Shown here piece after piece: positions 24,770 through 35,318 of a stretch of 64,000 bases of DNA. Positions within the stretch are counted from its first letter, which is position 1. Every line of letters begins with the position of its first letter. The stretch comes from Aquilaria yunnanensis (Eukaryota > Streptophyta > Magnoliopsida > Malvales > Thymelaeaceae). The notes below the pieces were generated by a model. The model was not told where the DNA came from and did not search any database. It saw only the letters and a program-made list of their open reading frames with translations. The stretch spans positions 77,812,001 through 77,876,000 of the forward strand of contig CM077597.1 in assembly GCA_039654915.1 (NCBI GenBank), read 5' to 3'. The translations under genes and the position numbers were made by a program.

Positions 24770-25050
24770 TCTTCCTAACCCTAACCTTTACCTTAGACCA
24801 TACATCTACACTTAAACCCAACACAATATACCTAAACTTGTAAACCCTAAATACGACAAAATCTAACCTAAACTATAAGTCTATAATCGTAGCAGTATGA
24901 ACCCTATACCTAAGTTTAAACTCTAATAGACATAAACTTAGACCCTAATCTTAATACTAATTTGTACTTTACCATAAACGCTATACAATAAATCTGAACC
25001 GAAATAATCCCCATCTTGTCAAAACTCTAGACTTAACCTGTACCTTAATT
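24770..25050. repeat. C-rich, G-poor stretch with telomere-like words
   Basis: AACCCTAACC, TAAACCC, GTAAACCCTAAA, CTAACCTAAAC and similar words recur with spacer sequence between them on one strand only. It may be a worn interstitial telomere-like repeat picked up by the CACTA element, or simply a strand-biased tract. Confidence 0.35.
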
Positions 25051-25061
25051 ATAAGCTCGTT

Positions 25062-25439
25062 AGTACCGCATCTGGCGGTAGAAGGAGAGGCCGTGTATTT
25101 GGATTAGGATCTGAGCAGTGTGCTATTCCGGGATGCCGACAGCCAGGTCTCATCCCGCCTATCGCCATCACACAGACACCGCAATTCAACGAGCAAGTAC
25201 AGAAGATGATGGCGGAGGAGAATGCGCGAAGAGATGCGGAGTATGAGAGGAAGCTCGAGAGGATTAAGAGGAGACAGAGAGCAGAGATGGAGGCTCAGAG
25301 AGCTGCATTGGAGGCAAACCGGGCTCAGTTGGAGATTATTTGTCGTTCGCTAAACCTTCCATGTCCGCCGGCATAACTAGTTCCACATTATCCTGATGAC
25401 TCGGACTCAGAGGATGAGGAGATAGTTGGGACTCCGTGA
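25062..25439 (+). pseudogene. C-terminal remnant of a CACTA-type transposase-associated protein
   Basis: The frame at 25062-25376 reads SGGRRRGRVFGLGSEQ, then a QFNEQVQKMMAEENARRDAE helix and a long charged coiled coil ending in QLEIICRSLNLPCPP, then a stop. After it the same frame continues DDSDSEDEEIVGTP to TGA at 25437-25439. The GRxFGxGSE motif followed by a charged helix is typical of the C-terminal half of plant En/Spm (Ptta/Transposase_24) proteins. The N-terminal part is absent. GC content is higher than in the surrounding DNA, consistent with former coding sequence. Confidence 0.6.
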
Positions 25440-25789
25440 TGGGCGTCATCAACAAGTTAGCGCATTTCCAAAGTTCTTGTGTTAGAGCCCTAGACATAAT
25501 AATTTTTAGACCTAATTTAGACCGACTTGATATTTATGAAATGTGTAAGCCGTTGAATGTTGAATGCTTTCTTTCAGACATATTTGTTATTGCTTTAATT
25601 ATGCTGTAGTTGAGAATATTTTATTTCAATTACGTTGGCATAGTTGTGCAATGTTTATTACTGAGTAAAGCCGGGCGTACTTTTGAATTGGTATTTTATT
25701 TTTGAATGTGGATTGAAATGGGGAAAAATATGAAACAACCGAAACCTGGAACGTTTAATACAAATAACGAAAGCGCAAATGCTAGATTT

Positions 25790-26285
25790 ACCAACTTCTG
25801 CGAAGGGTCAGTACCAACGGCTTTATAACAACAACCTTACCAACTTCCGGCAGTTGGTAATTACCAAGTGGCAAGTTACCAACTGCTGACAGTTGGTAAG
25901 TTACCAACTGCCGGCAGTTGGTACCCAACTGTAAGTTACCAACTGTCAGCAGTTGGTAATTTACTAACTGCCAGCAGTTGGTAAGTTACCAACTTCCAGC
26001 AGTTGGGAACTTACCAACTGCTAGCCGTTGGTAACTTACCAACGGTCGGCAATTGGTAAATACAACTACACGATGGAAACCGAGTCCTTTACATGACCGT
26101 TGGTAAGTACCAACATGTATTTTACCAACATCTACACGTTGAAATTTACCAATGTGTTATTAGTTGCGTGTTGGTAAAAATTTTTCCAACGTATCGAATA
26201 CCAACTGTCAGTTACCAACGTTCAGCAGTTGGTAAATTGAATTTACCAACTGCTGCGCGTTGGAAAATGGCAGTTGGTAAAGTCG
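25790..26285. repeat. Right subterminal palindrome array of the CACTA element
   Basis: Near-perfect 20-24 base palindromes of the form TACCAACTGC..GCAGTTGGTA repeat about every 25 bases between 25845 and 26065, then become irregular towards the right end. Roughly nine units are visible. Centre bases vary (CCGG, CTGA, TCAG, CTAG) while the arms stay constant. Confidence 0.85.
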
Positions 26286-26303
26286 GTTATTTTAGTAGTG
26301 ATG

Positions 26304-27552
26304 AAGTATATTTTTAAGAGTCCATGGACAAAATATTTTTTGGGACTTTATTAAAATTTTCAAAAATTTTTAGTTATCAAACTAAAAACATATGAAAAGA
26401 GCTATCTTAAAATTTTCCAAAACTTATATACTTTATGGATTCTTGATATACTTAACTTAAAACTGGAAGAATGAATTCTACAAAATTTTCAAAGATAGAG
26501 AGTTTGTGAATTCTAAAAATATTAACAATTTAATTTTTCAAATGTTACCAAACACAGTTATTCCTTCAAGTTTTTCTTTCAGGATTCCATTAATAGTTTT
26601 ATTATGATTCAATTTTTAATTTTCTTTTGCAGGTCTATATTTTATTTTTCAAAATATGTATGTGTGTGTATGTGTATTTCTCATGTTTCCATTTTTCTAA
26701 CCTTTGGCCTTAGATTCAAAAGCATGTTATGTTTTTACTATCTTTCTTTTACAGGTTCATTATATATAGAAAATGTCAAAATTTGAAGGTTTCAATAAGA
26801 TTTAGTGGTGCTAAGAGATAGGAAGACATAATTAATTTTTCTAGAATCCAAATCAATGACCATGTCAAAAATTTTCCCTTAAAATATGATTTTGACTTTA
26901 TTTTTTCTAATCTCATATTAACACTTTTTATGTATAATTTTTGGAGAAGAATGGTCCATTTTAGAGTTAGGACTGACAATGTTTATATATCCACTTAAAA
27001 TATTGTTGTTATTTAAAACTTAAAAGTTTGACATAAACAAATAAATTTGTTGGTGATACTCAATACTATGCTATAATAATTTGATACTTTTTAAACTGTT
27101 GGTTTGTTTGTATATTTTTATAATAATATTCTTATAATATTTAAATATTTATTATTTTATGAAACTTAATATAATTTATAACCTTGTAGCAATGCCTGTT
27201 TTATAAACTAGTTAAATATGAAATTAGTGGATGTTGAGTCGAACTTCAAACCTCCACTCTACATACTACGCCATTCTTCGAATCATGTAGGACTAAATAT
27301 AGTATTATTAATTCTATATAAAACAAAAATAAAATAAACGGTAATAATCGCTTTTCAATAATGCCCGCTGGCAACGGCCAGTGCACCCTAAATCGGCCGA
27401 TAATACCTCATGAACATTAATCTCACTTGGAGAACACTTCGGATGCATCTATAACAGTAACAAAAAAACTAAATACTGAGATCGATTTCAGTACATTTTT
27501 TAGACCCCAAATCACCTCAAATATAGCTGGTTTTCTGAAGCTTTAGATTTGA
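26304..27552. other. AT-rich intergenic DNA downstream of the AP2/ERF gene
   Basis: The first few bases complete the split MITE. The remainder has no recognisable coding text; short open frames are AT-rich and unlike any family I know. The last few hundred bases probably hold the 3' untranslated region of the minus-strand gene. Confidence 0.45.
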
Positions 27553-28172
27553 TTAAGAATTTAGGAGCTCTTCAATCATCTGTAGTGCCAACCTCTGCTC
27601 CTCATCCAACCCCCCAGCAACTTCCTTCACCGGCGCAGCCGACTTCTCTCCTGCCTCCCCCGCCGTGCTACTCCCATGCTTGTTCCCGAGCTCAACCCTC
27701 ATGACCCAGCTCGAATCCGACTGACTCCCGGCCCCCTTCTGCCACACCCCGATATGGGACTTCTCGGCGTCGAGCCTTAGGCAAGTCAGAGAAGGCGATG
27801 GAAATTTGCAGCCCTTCCGGAGCTTCGCATGGAGAAGAGATGAAGAGCTTGACAACGACGGCTTGTCAGCGTCCACAGGAAAGTTTGTCTTTGCGTTGCG
27901 CCCGCTCATCAGAACGGCAGCCTCGTCATAGGCCCGCGCGGCATCTTCAGCTGTCTCAAATGTACCCAGCCAGATCCTCCTTTTCCTGTTCCAAGGATCA
28001 AAACGTTAGTAAAGAAAACTTTGGGTACCAAACCGGCAAAAAATGAGAAAATTGGAGAAGTACAAAACAGGCACTGAAGTTTGAAATTGTACAGCAAAGG
28101 GTGGCGAATCTCGGAGACCCAAGAGCCCCAATGGCGCTGCCGGACACCTCTGAACTTCTTCGACTGTGCCAT
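27553..28172 (-). CDS. SHN: SHINE/WIN1-type AP2/ERF transcription factor
   Basis: Two exons: 28172-28093 (80 bases, ends in phase 2 before GTACAA) and 27985-27553 (433 bases, after a CAG acceptor), giving 170 residues. It begins [20 protein letters not shown] and, across the junction, continues [20 protein letters not shown] then [10 protein letters not shown]: an AP2/ERF DNA-binding domain at about residues 6-63. The wording [20 protein letters not shown] with an intron inside the AP2 domain is specific to the SHINE (ERF group V) clade. The C-terminus [16 protein letters not shown] matches the conserved tail of these factors. Known members act in the nucleus and activate cutin and wax biosynthesis genes, affecting cuticle and epidermal surface. 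Length is close to the family's (about 180-200). Which of the SHN paralogues it is cannot be told from the sequence alone. Confidence 0.92.
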
Positions 28173-28586
28173 ATGTTTTTGTTCTGTCCGTGAAAAGATT
28201 TGTAGCGAAAGTACGAGAGGAAAAGAATAAGATGGATGCGTACGAAAAGTTTTTTGGGGCTCTTGGAGAAATAACTAGTGACTTTACAGGGGAATAATAG
28301 ACAATGACTTTAGAAGGAATCTGATCAATTTTGCACGATCTTACATCCCCTTTGGTAATTCCGCTTCCATTTTTGAACATATATGTTTTAAGGTTTTTAT
28401 GTACTCAATTCTCATTTAAAAAGCTAATTGATAGCATTTGCAAAAATTGAGTGGCAGAAAAAATGAAAGTACGCATAAGATAACTACGCAGGTGTCTTCA
28501 CCAACCTAGCTTAAAGGTAAGACATCGCCCCGGATTGCACTCCAATGCAAAAGCTCACCAACTAGTTAATATAGCTTGGCACCCTT

Positions 28587-29238
28587 TGTTGGAATAATTG
28601 AGTTGCAACAATCACGACCACTAGCGACCCGAGGCGTGTATACACTGTCCTCAAGGATTATAGCTCGCGACTTTCTAAAACGTGTAGGAGAACAGGTTTA
28701 TAAAAATCCCCCAGGATATAACGGGTTTTTCGGAAAGTGTGCACTCACACCCGGGATACTCTAGGAATCAGCAGAAACACAAGAACCAGCGAGGATCAGA
28801 GCAGGAGGGGGAAAGAAGAGAGAGCTCGAAAGCGGGGTAATCTGAGAGTGGAGTGGGAGTGGGTATTTATAGATAGCAGTGGTCCGAATTTGAACATTGG
28901 GGTAGTAATGTTAGGAGTTACAAAATTAATATTGGTTATGATTTTGTACGTTGAGCCCGTTTTGGTTTCCAACATGTGAAAAATAAGTTTTCCGGATAAG
29001 GGTAAAAAAGTAAATTCAGGAAAATGTAAAAACTGATTTGGACCGGGCCTCATGATACTTTGCGTGCAGGGGGGGGGGGGGAATCGGGCTCTTTCCACTG
29101 TTTTGGCCCATTTTGTGCGCGCTAGCCCATTACTACTTTCTTTTTTACTTAGCCTACTTGGGCATGGTAACTTATAAAGTCTAGAAGCACTCCTTGTCCA
29201 AGCCATGTGGGATATGCCTTTTGGAATACTTGACAACA
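28587..29238 (-). mobile_element. Solo LTR of an LTR retrotransposon
   Basis: The interval starts TGTTGGAATA and ends TTGACAACA, giving perfect 5-base terminal inverted repeats TGTTG/CAACA. It is flanked by the identical 5-base duplication CCCTT (28582-28586 and 29239-29243). A minus-strand TATA box (TATAAATA, near 28865-28872) sets the orientation. No internal domain is present, so it arose by LTR-LTR recombination. A run of about 12 G lies near 29071. It sits roughly 400 bases upstream of the AP2/ERF start codon. Confidence 0.8.
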
Positions 29239-29243
29239 CCCTT

Positions 29244-29841
29244 TAGGTTTCATGAGGAAAACAACTTACCCTGTAACATTTCTTATAACTCCTTATACAT
29301 TAAACATATACTTGTATGTGTTTTTTTTTACCAAAAAAAAAGTATGCAAATGAAAGAAAAGTTTATGCAACCGAATAAATGATTATATTATGAGATGCAT
29401 AAAATTCTTAAACATTATAACTAAAACGAAAGGGAGTAAGGTGATGGTTGTTATTATGAGGGATAGCTCATGGAGACCATCAGGACCTCGGGCTCTGTCC
29501 TCTCCACAACTCCACATTGTTGCATTCGTTTTGCTCTCAATAAATGGCCTTTTCTAACCAAGCTGCATGCTTCGAAGATGGGAGCTGCTATATTTTGATA
29601 GTGTTAAAATTACCGTAACTTACAATAGCCACAAAAGATAAAAAGACAAATGTGAAGGTGGACTCCAACTTGTTAGAAAAAATGATAAGACTTCAACAAA
29701 AGCGATTAATCTACAAAAAAAATGAATGTCTTCATATGTCCCTCAACGCTTTTGTGGAAAAACAAACGCCTTTTTTCGTTGTTCTTAACTCTTTTGCAAA
29801 ACATTAATTTTTTGACATGAAGATGTTGGAAAACATCAATT
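29244..29841. other. Intergenic DNA, nothing firmly identified
   Basis: No gene is seen. A stretch near 29480-29560 (CTCTCAATAAATGG) could be part of another retroelement leader but has no boundaries. Confidence 0.4.
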
Positions 29842-30393
29842 GGTACCATGATGGCCGTCAAAGGTACCAGTTAGTACCTATAAGGGCCCTCAGATGTATT
29901 ACCTAGTACCTACTAGACTTTAAAGGTACCAAGTGGTACCTCTGAGGCCCCTTAAAAGTACCACCTGATACATGGTAGGCCCTAAAGATGTCAGCTGGTA
30001 CCTCCGAAAGGCCTTAAAGGTTCCAATTAGTGCCTTTAAGGCATATAAGGTACCAACTAGTACCTTTGAGACCCCTCAAAGATATTAATTGATACCTTTA
30101 AGGCCTATGAAGTACCAACTAGTATTTTTAGGGCCTACCAAGTATCGGGTGATACTTCTAAAGGGCCTTAAAGGTACCACCTTATACCTTTAAGACCTAT
30201 CAGATATCAATTAGTACCTCTAAATGGCCTCAAAGGTAAAACATGATACTTTTAGGGCCTACTAAGCACCAGGTGGTACCTCTGAATGTCTCAAAAGTAC
30301 CAATTGATACCTTTAGAGCCTACTTGGTGTCAGCTAGTACTTTTAGTGCATTTTAGGTACTAGGTAATACTCTAAAAGCGCCTCAAAGGTACC
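29842..30393. repeat. Minisatellite with GGTACC core, about 31-bp period
   Basis: About seventeen imperfect tandem units, each built as GGTACCAACTAGTACCTTTA followed by AGGCCT plus a few bases. Spacing between GGTACC-type starts tends to alternate between 30 and 32 bases, so the array looks like a roughly 62-bp dimer repeated. Each unit carries internal palindromes (GGTACC, TAGTACC). The period is not a multiple of three and no frame crosses the array. Confidence 0.8.
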
Positions 30394-31000
30394 AAAACTT
30401 AAACTATGTCATTTATCTTGTTCCAAACTAGGGCTTGGCTTAAATGGTGTCGTTTTGGTGGAGGGCTAATTAAAACTGTCAAGTCCACCACTTAAACCAC
30501 ACTTATTCTCCTACGACAATCTCATTCTTCCCTTATTTTGATTCTTTCTTCCACTCTCCAAACCAGTCATGGTGGGGGCAAGCTACTTCAAGGACATGCC
30601 ACGTGACAAGAATGAATGCAAGATCACACGCAGCATTCCGATAGGCAAGTTCTAACCGGCAATGACAATATGTTTATTTTTATTATGTATTAGAGTGTTG
30701 GAAGACATTTGTCCTCTATTGGTATAATGTGATTGAAACAAGCCATGAACATAAACAGAAAAGCAAAGAACGAACTTAGAAAGGCATAGAACTATAAACA
30801 AAAGTAATCACCTCTGTTGAAATGACAATCACTTTTGTTGCGATTATCCACTATTTTGAACCCATATCGCTTTTCTGGTTGTGACTATCACTATTTCCTA
30901 AATGTTAATTATTCAGATCTCTGTCTTAATTTATTCATACTTTTGGTTATAGTAGGATTATTTATCTTCATTCTGCGGGTATAAAAGTACGAGGAAAACT
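30394..31000. other. Intergenic DNA before the PMD-like fragment
   Basis: No clear gene. A short plausible coding stretch near 30569-30640 (starts ATGGTGGGGGCAAGC) ends quickly and resembles nothing I know. Confidence 0.35.
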
Positions 31001-31456
31001 TTGGAATGGTACAAGAAACTCCCAAAAATAGTTAGAGACATGTTCAAAAAACTAACTGGGTTAGACAATGTGGTGAAGGCTTTAAAGAGAGCTTACTATG
31101 ACCATACGCTTATACGTTCACTAAATTATTATTGGTGGGATACGACCCATACCTTCCACTTCCCAAATATTGGGGAGATGGCCCGTACCTTGCTATTACC
31201 AAACTTCCTTACGTCTGTTGATGAGGAAGGTAATGAAGAGGGTGATAAGGAGGGAGAATAGGAGGAAGGTGAAGAGGGAAATGAAGGGGGAGACAAGGAG
31301 GGTGATGAGGAGGGAGACCAGAAAAGGAACCAAAAGGGAAGCACGAATAGCTCTAATGACTATAGGAAGGATGATAGACATGCCATACAGAATAAAGTTA
31401 TCTTAAACGCATATCGGATTATTAAGACTATAAGCAGGAAAAATCCCCGCACTTGA
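31001..31456 (+). pseudogene. Plant mobile domain (aminotransferase-like) fragment with acidic tail
   Basis: The frame from 31001 reads LIRSLNYYWWDTTHTFHFPN followed by GEMA, close to the ERWWDTTNTFHFPxGEMTITP motif of plant mobile domain proteins, a family found in transposons and a few domesticated genes. It then enters a Glu/Gly/Asp-rich repeat (EEGNEEGDKEGE), has one stop at 31259-31261, and stays open in the same frame to TGA at 31454-31456. The N-terminus and the bulk of the domain are missing, so this is a fragment. The acidic part is encoded by a GAGG(G/T)-rich micro-repeat. Confidence 0.45.
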
Positions 31457-31539
31457 TAGAGGGGGCACGTCATTTTATTACTCTAAGTACTTACTACCAC
31501 GACGTGGTGTTTCCTTTTTGTTTGGTTAGTACATGTTAG

Positions 31540-32334
31540 ATAAGACCTTATTGTTCTTGCTAATCAATTCATATACATGGACCCTTTATATTCATTTTCA
31601 TGCTCCAAAGTGTTCATTAATCCGTTTTGCCTGTCCACACAATTGTAAAATGTACAAAAGTAGCCACAAACACTCTTTTAAATATGATACAGCCCACATT
31701 TCATGCCTTTCATGAGCATCATTCACTCAAACATTGTCTTATAGTCCATACTCCTCAATCGTTTCCTCCCACCGTATTTCAAACTCTTCCACATCATCAA
31801 CTTAGTTCTTTATTTGAGCAAATCTGCAACAAATCTGGCAACTTTCACTTGCTCAACACAATCCCCCTGTATATGCCATAAACACAATATGTGCCTTGTA
31901 TCTGGAAATACTTTGTTTATTGCTACTTTCATTGCCTTATCACCATCTGTGATCATAGACACCAGTGCCTTACCTCCCATACAATCCAAAAACCTCTTCA
32001 ACAACTACACAAAGCCGTCTATACTTTGATTAGGAACAAGAGCACACCCAAACATAGTTGTATAATAATGGTGGTTTAGTCCTGAAAACACACCAAATGG
32101 CAACTTATACTCATTAGTCGTGCACTATATAGTCCATTAGTTGACTGGTCTTCATCCCTACCTTTTTCATCTCTTTAGTTTGCTCATTATCTACTTCGCT
32201 CAACCTTCTATGTGATGGTATAAAATGCATCTCTGTAGCTTCAGCCAATATATGATTATCTTTAGTGTTAAACTCCTTGACCACATACTTATTAGCCTTT
32301 CTATCATAATTCATGCGAAAAGAAGCATTGCAAT
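31540..32334 (-). pseudogene. FAR1/MULE-type transposase remnant
   Basis: Minus strand, from high to low coordinates: 32314-32114 reads YVVKEFNTKDNHILAEATEM then FIPSHRRLSEVDNEQTKEMK and GMKTSQLMDYI, the FAR1 DNA-binding region. 32004-31810 reads FLDCMGGKALVSMITDGDKA then VFPDTRHILCLWHI, the MULE transposase core. Below 31810 a worn MWAVSYLKE...AKRINEHF stretch fits the following helical part. Pieces between them are missing and the frames are broken. The family includes Mutator-type transposases and the domesticated FHY3/FAR1 regulators; decay and setting favour a dead transposon copy. Confidence 0.65.
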
Positions 32335-33640
32335 CACATATACTCCTACTCCAATATAGTTAGGTAGTCCAAATACATCCCATGCACTTCCATAAACATT
32401 ATCCTCCTTTTCATTGAAGCATTCATCTCCAATTATGTATTCAATGTCTTTCTATCATAGTGTGATTCCACATTATCAAATTACATTACCAAAAAAATTT
32501 CAATAATGATAATAGTAACATCTTTCTTAAACAGTGACACACAAGTTGCTTTTCTAGAACATTAAATCACTTTTCTAGAATAGTGTAGAATATATATCAT
32601 TTTTATTAGCCTGCGTGGCATTTATAGTTAAGTTTCTATGCTCTTGTTCAACACTTTTGTTAATAACTATATCACCTTTCTGGATGTGTTCATCATTTTT
32701 TTTGTTCATTGCTTTACCATAAATTGCTTTTCCTATACACATATTATTTTGAACAAAAGAAATTTAGTGTAATCGAAAAGCATTTTAGTATGATAAAAAA
32801 GCATTCATTTCTTGACAAAAGCATTATTTGCCCCTAAATTAGTGATGAACAATGTTTTCAATGTGTTCCTTTCTTACAACCCTGAAATTTTAAACACTTA
32901 TAAACCAAACATCAAATTACTGACCTCTACAATTATTTTTTTGCTCCTATTTTTTAATACCTTTTTCCAATCACAATTACATTTCACAACACAACTCTAA
33001 TACCGTCTTCTTCAGATCCACAGGAATCGATCAATATTTTTCCATTTTTTTCTAACTAAACATAGAATGTTCATCAATTGAAACAGGCATCCCCTAAAAC
33101 CTCTTTTTCATTGCCTACTAACATTAACTCTAATAACTATTTCTCAATTAACTTCAACCACCACCTAACCATTTAGGCAAGTTAATCACTTCAACAACAC
33201 CAACTCTAGTCATATCAGTTTAATAGGTAATCCTTAAATTCTTTTTGCATGCAACTACTACATTTACTACTAATGCCCATATTTGTTACCCTTTAACCAT
33301 TTTTAATTCATTACTTACTTATATTATACAATTTTTCCACTTTTTTTATTTCACTTTCTTTTCAATTCCTTGTTATGCTACATTTTTTAAAGTAATTTGC
33401 CATTTCCTTTTAATTGGTAAATAATTCCCTTCAATTTTTACTATAAAAAAAAAAAGTTTACACTTTTTTTTTTAAATGCCTTAATCGCACACAAATTAAG
33501 TTTTGTGACTCATTTGATGCTTCTTTGTCATTTGAGGGCTTAATTTTTTGTGCCACTACTGTAAGTTACAGGACTTTCGGACTACTGTAGCATAGAATTT
33601 TCCTCGGGAGATAGGGATTTGAATGCTATTTTCAACGGTA
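32335..33640. other. AT-rich intergenic DNA, no gene seen
   Basis: No family resemblance on either strand. Long T-rich and A-rich tracts dominate from 33250 onwards. Confidence 0.45.
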
Positions 33641-33644
33641 AGAG

Positions 33645-34020
33645 AAAATGCCCCTTACTTTGAAATGGTTCCATCCCCCTTTCATAATATTATCCATCCT
33701 TCTTAAGAACTTCATTTTCTTTTCTTTTTTTTTTTCTTATTCTTCTTCATTTATTCTTTCTTTCTTTCCTTCATTCCTTTTTTTTTTCCTTATCTTTCTC
33801 ACCATCTTCTACTATTTTTCTCTTATTCTTCCTTCTTTCTCCATTTTTTTCTTAGCATATTTTTCTTCTTATTCTTCTTCTCTTGTTTCTCCTCTTTCTC
33901 TTCTTCTTTCTCATTCTTCTCCTGCTCTTGCTTATTCTTCTTCTCATTCTTTTCATTCTACTTATCCTCCTTTTCTTCTTCTTCTTCTTCTTTTCATTAT
34001 TTTCAAGCATTTTATGCTTG
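33645..34020. repeat. Polypyrimidine (CTT/TTTC-rich) tract
   Basis: Almost unbroken C/T on the plus strand, with TTCTT and CTTCTT words. It yields a long but meaningless Phe/Ser/Leu-rich open frame. Confidence 0.75.
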
Positions 34021-34030
34021 ATACATGAAA

Positions 34031-34700
34031 AGTAACATCTATGTCAAAAAAATAAATTTACCATTTTCAAGCATATTTTAAGCAACCTTAACATTTATTT
34101 TCAAGAAAAGAAAAAAGTTGGCACCATCGTTAGAAATTCAGATGGACAGAGCTGTGAAAACTGCCTTCTGTAATGGCTTGACTTTTTAAAAGTAGCTGCT
34201 AAAAATTTGTTCCTAGTGATTCTAAACTTGAAGTGTTTATAATCTTTATAGGTCAGAAAATGCAATTTTTTTAGCATTGTCAATCAATCATTGGTCAAAG
34301 TTATAGATAACATCCATGAACTTAGACTAATATTACAGTTACACATATAGGTTTGGAAATATACACTTTTCCTGCTATTTTTTTTACATTGTTTGGTAGT
34401 TACTTTTGAATTCCTAATTCAAACTATCCAATGACTATGATATATTAATTTTAAGTTATCTGGTATTTTTTTAACAATTAATTGACATTTAAAAGATATA
34501 TTTTTACATTTATAGAGAGAAAAATTGATAATTTAAAATGTCAATTAACTATAACAAAATATTATACAAATTGAAAAAATAGGCAAGTAAATGTTCATTC
34601 ATTAGAAGACGATTATTAGCTGATCTAAATTAAAATTTTAGGAGTTATTATATAGAACAGTAGAAACAAAAAAAAAAAAGCAAGGGCAAAAAATGCCTAT
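34031..34700. other. AT-rich intergenic DNA, no gene seen
   Basis: Only a small inverted repeat is visible (AATTGACATTTAAA near 34481 with the complementary text near 34533). No coding text. Confidence 0.4.
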
Positions 34701-35318
34701 TTCTAAACCTTAAAGTTATAACTATAATGGAGGAGATGCAACAGTGAGAGAAGAGAAAAGCATATTGTGAGGAAAGAGATGAAAGTGGAAAGGAGGCAAT
34801 AAAGAGAAATGGTGGTCAGGAGTCTTGTGTCGATGGTGTGGCAAGGTGGGGAACTACAAGCGGTTGCCTCAACAACAATAATCAAGTTAGGGCTTTTCAA
34901 TCTCATTTGGGTGTGGGCTTGTTTAGGTCTTTGTGTAAGCCATATAATTTTGTTGTTTCTAGTAGGACTGAGAATGATTTTGGCGGGCTTGAGAAGGGAT
35001 CCCAAATGGATTATAATAATCCTCATTTTCTCGTGTAGGTTCTAAAGATATCAATGATAAAGATGTGTAGAAATTAAATTTTGAATATGTATCTCAATTC
35101 TAAAAGTTGTGAATGAGTCTTAGTGGCAAGAGTTTGTGAGTTTTGATTTGCATACTCAATTCATGGGGAAAAAATTTGTTTCAAAAAATTTGAATTTGAT
35201 TGTGGAAGAAACTAAAGAAATTAAAAAGCAAGGCTAGGGGGAAAACAATAGTAAGGATGATTCGCATGTAATCTTTAACTTGGGTCCCTCCTATTTTTAA
35301 AGTATTTGGATAAGCTGT
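34701..35318 (+). other. Possible transcribed element remnant, left part
   Basis: Purine-rich sequence with short plausible coding text (around 34820-34870, CRWCGKVGNYKRLPQ, reminiscent of a broken zinc knuckle). It is cut by the CACTA-like element at 35319 and seems to resume at 36550, where a tail with a polyadenylation-like signal follows. It could be a LINE ORF1-type remnant; support is weak. Confidence 0.25.

Larger units (their letters stand above)
22258..26300. mobile_element. CACTA (En/Spm-type) transposon, deletion derivative
   Basis: Left end CACTACTAAAATA (22258-22270) and right end TATTTTAGTAGTG (26288-26300) are perfect 13-base inverted repeats. Both are flanked by the 3-base target duplication ATG (22255-22257 and 26301-26303), diagnostic of CACTA elements. 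Arrays of TTACCAACGG/CCGTTGGTAA words lie inside both ends. Only a C-terminal transposase-like remnant remains (25062-25439), so it cannot move by itself. Confidence 0.9.

Noticed and set aside
28006..28380. Minus-strand frame overlapping the AP2/ERF gene start
   Set aside because: It runs through the intron and leader in another frame and has no family resemblance.
33648..34028. 126-codon plus-strand open frame
   Set aside because: It comes from a nearly pure pyrimidine tract; the translation is Phe/Ser/Leu repeats with no domain character.
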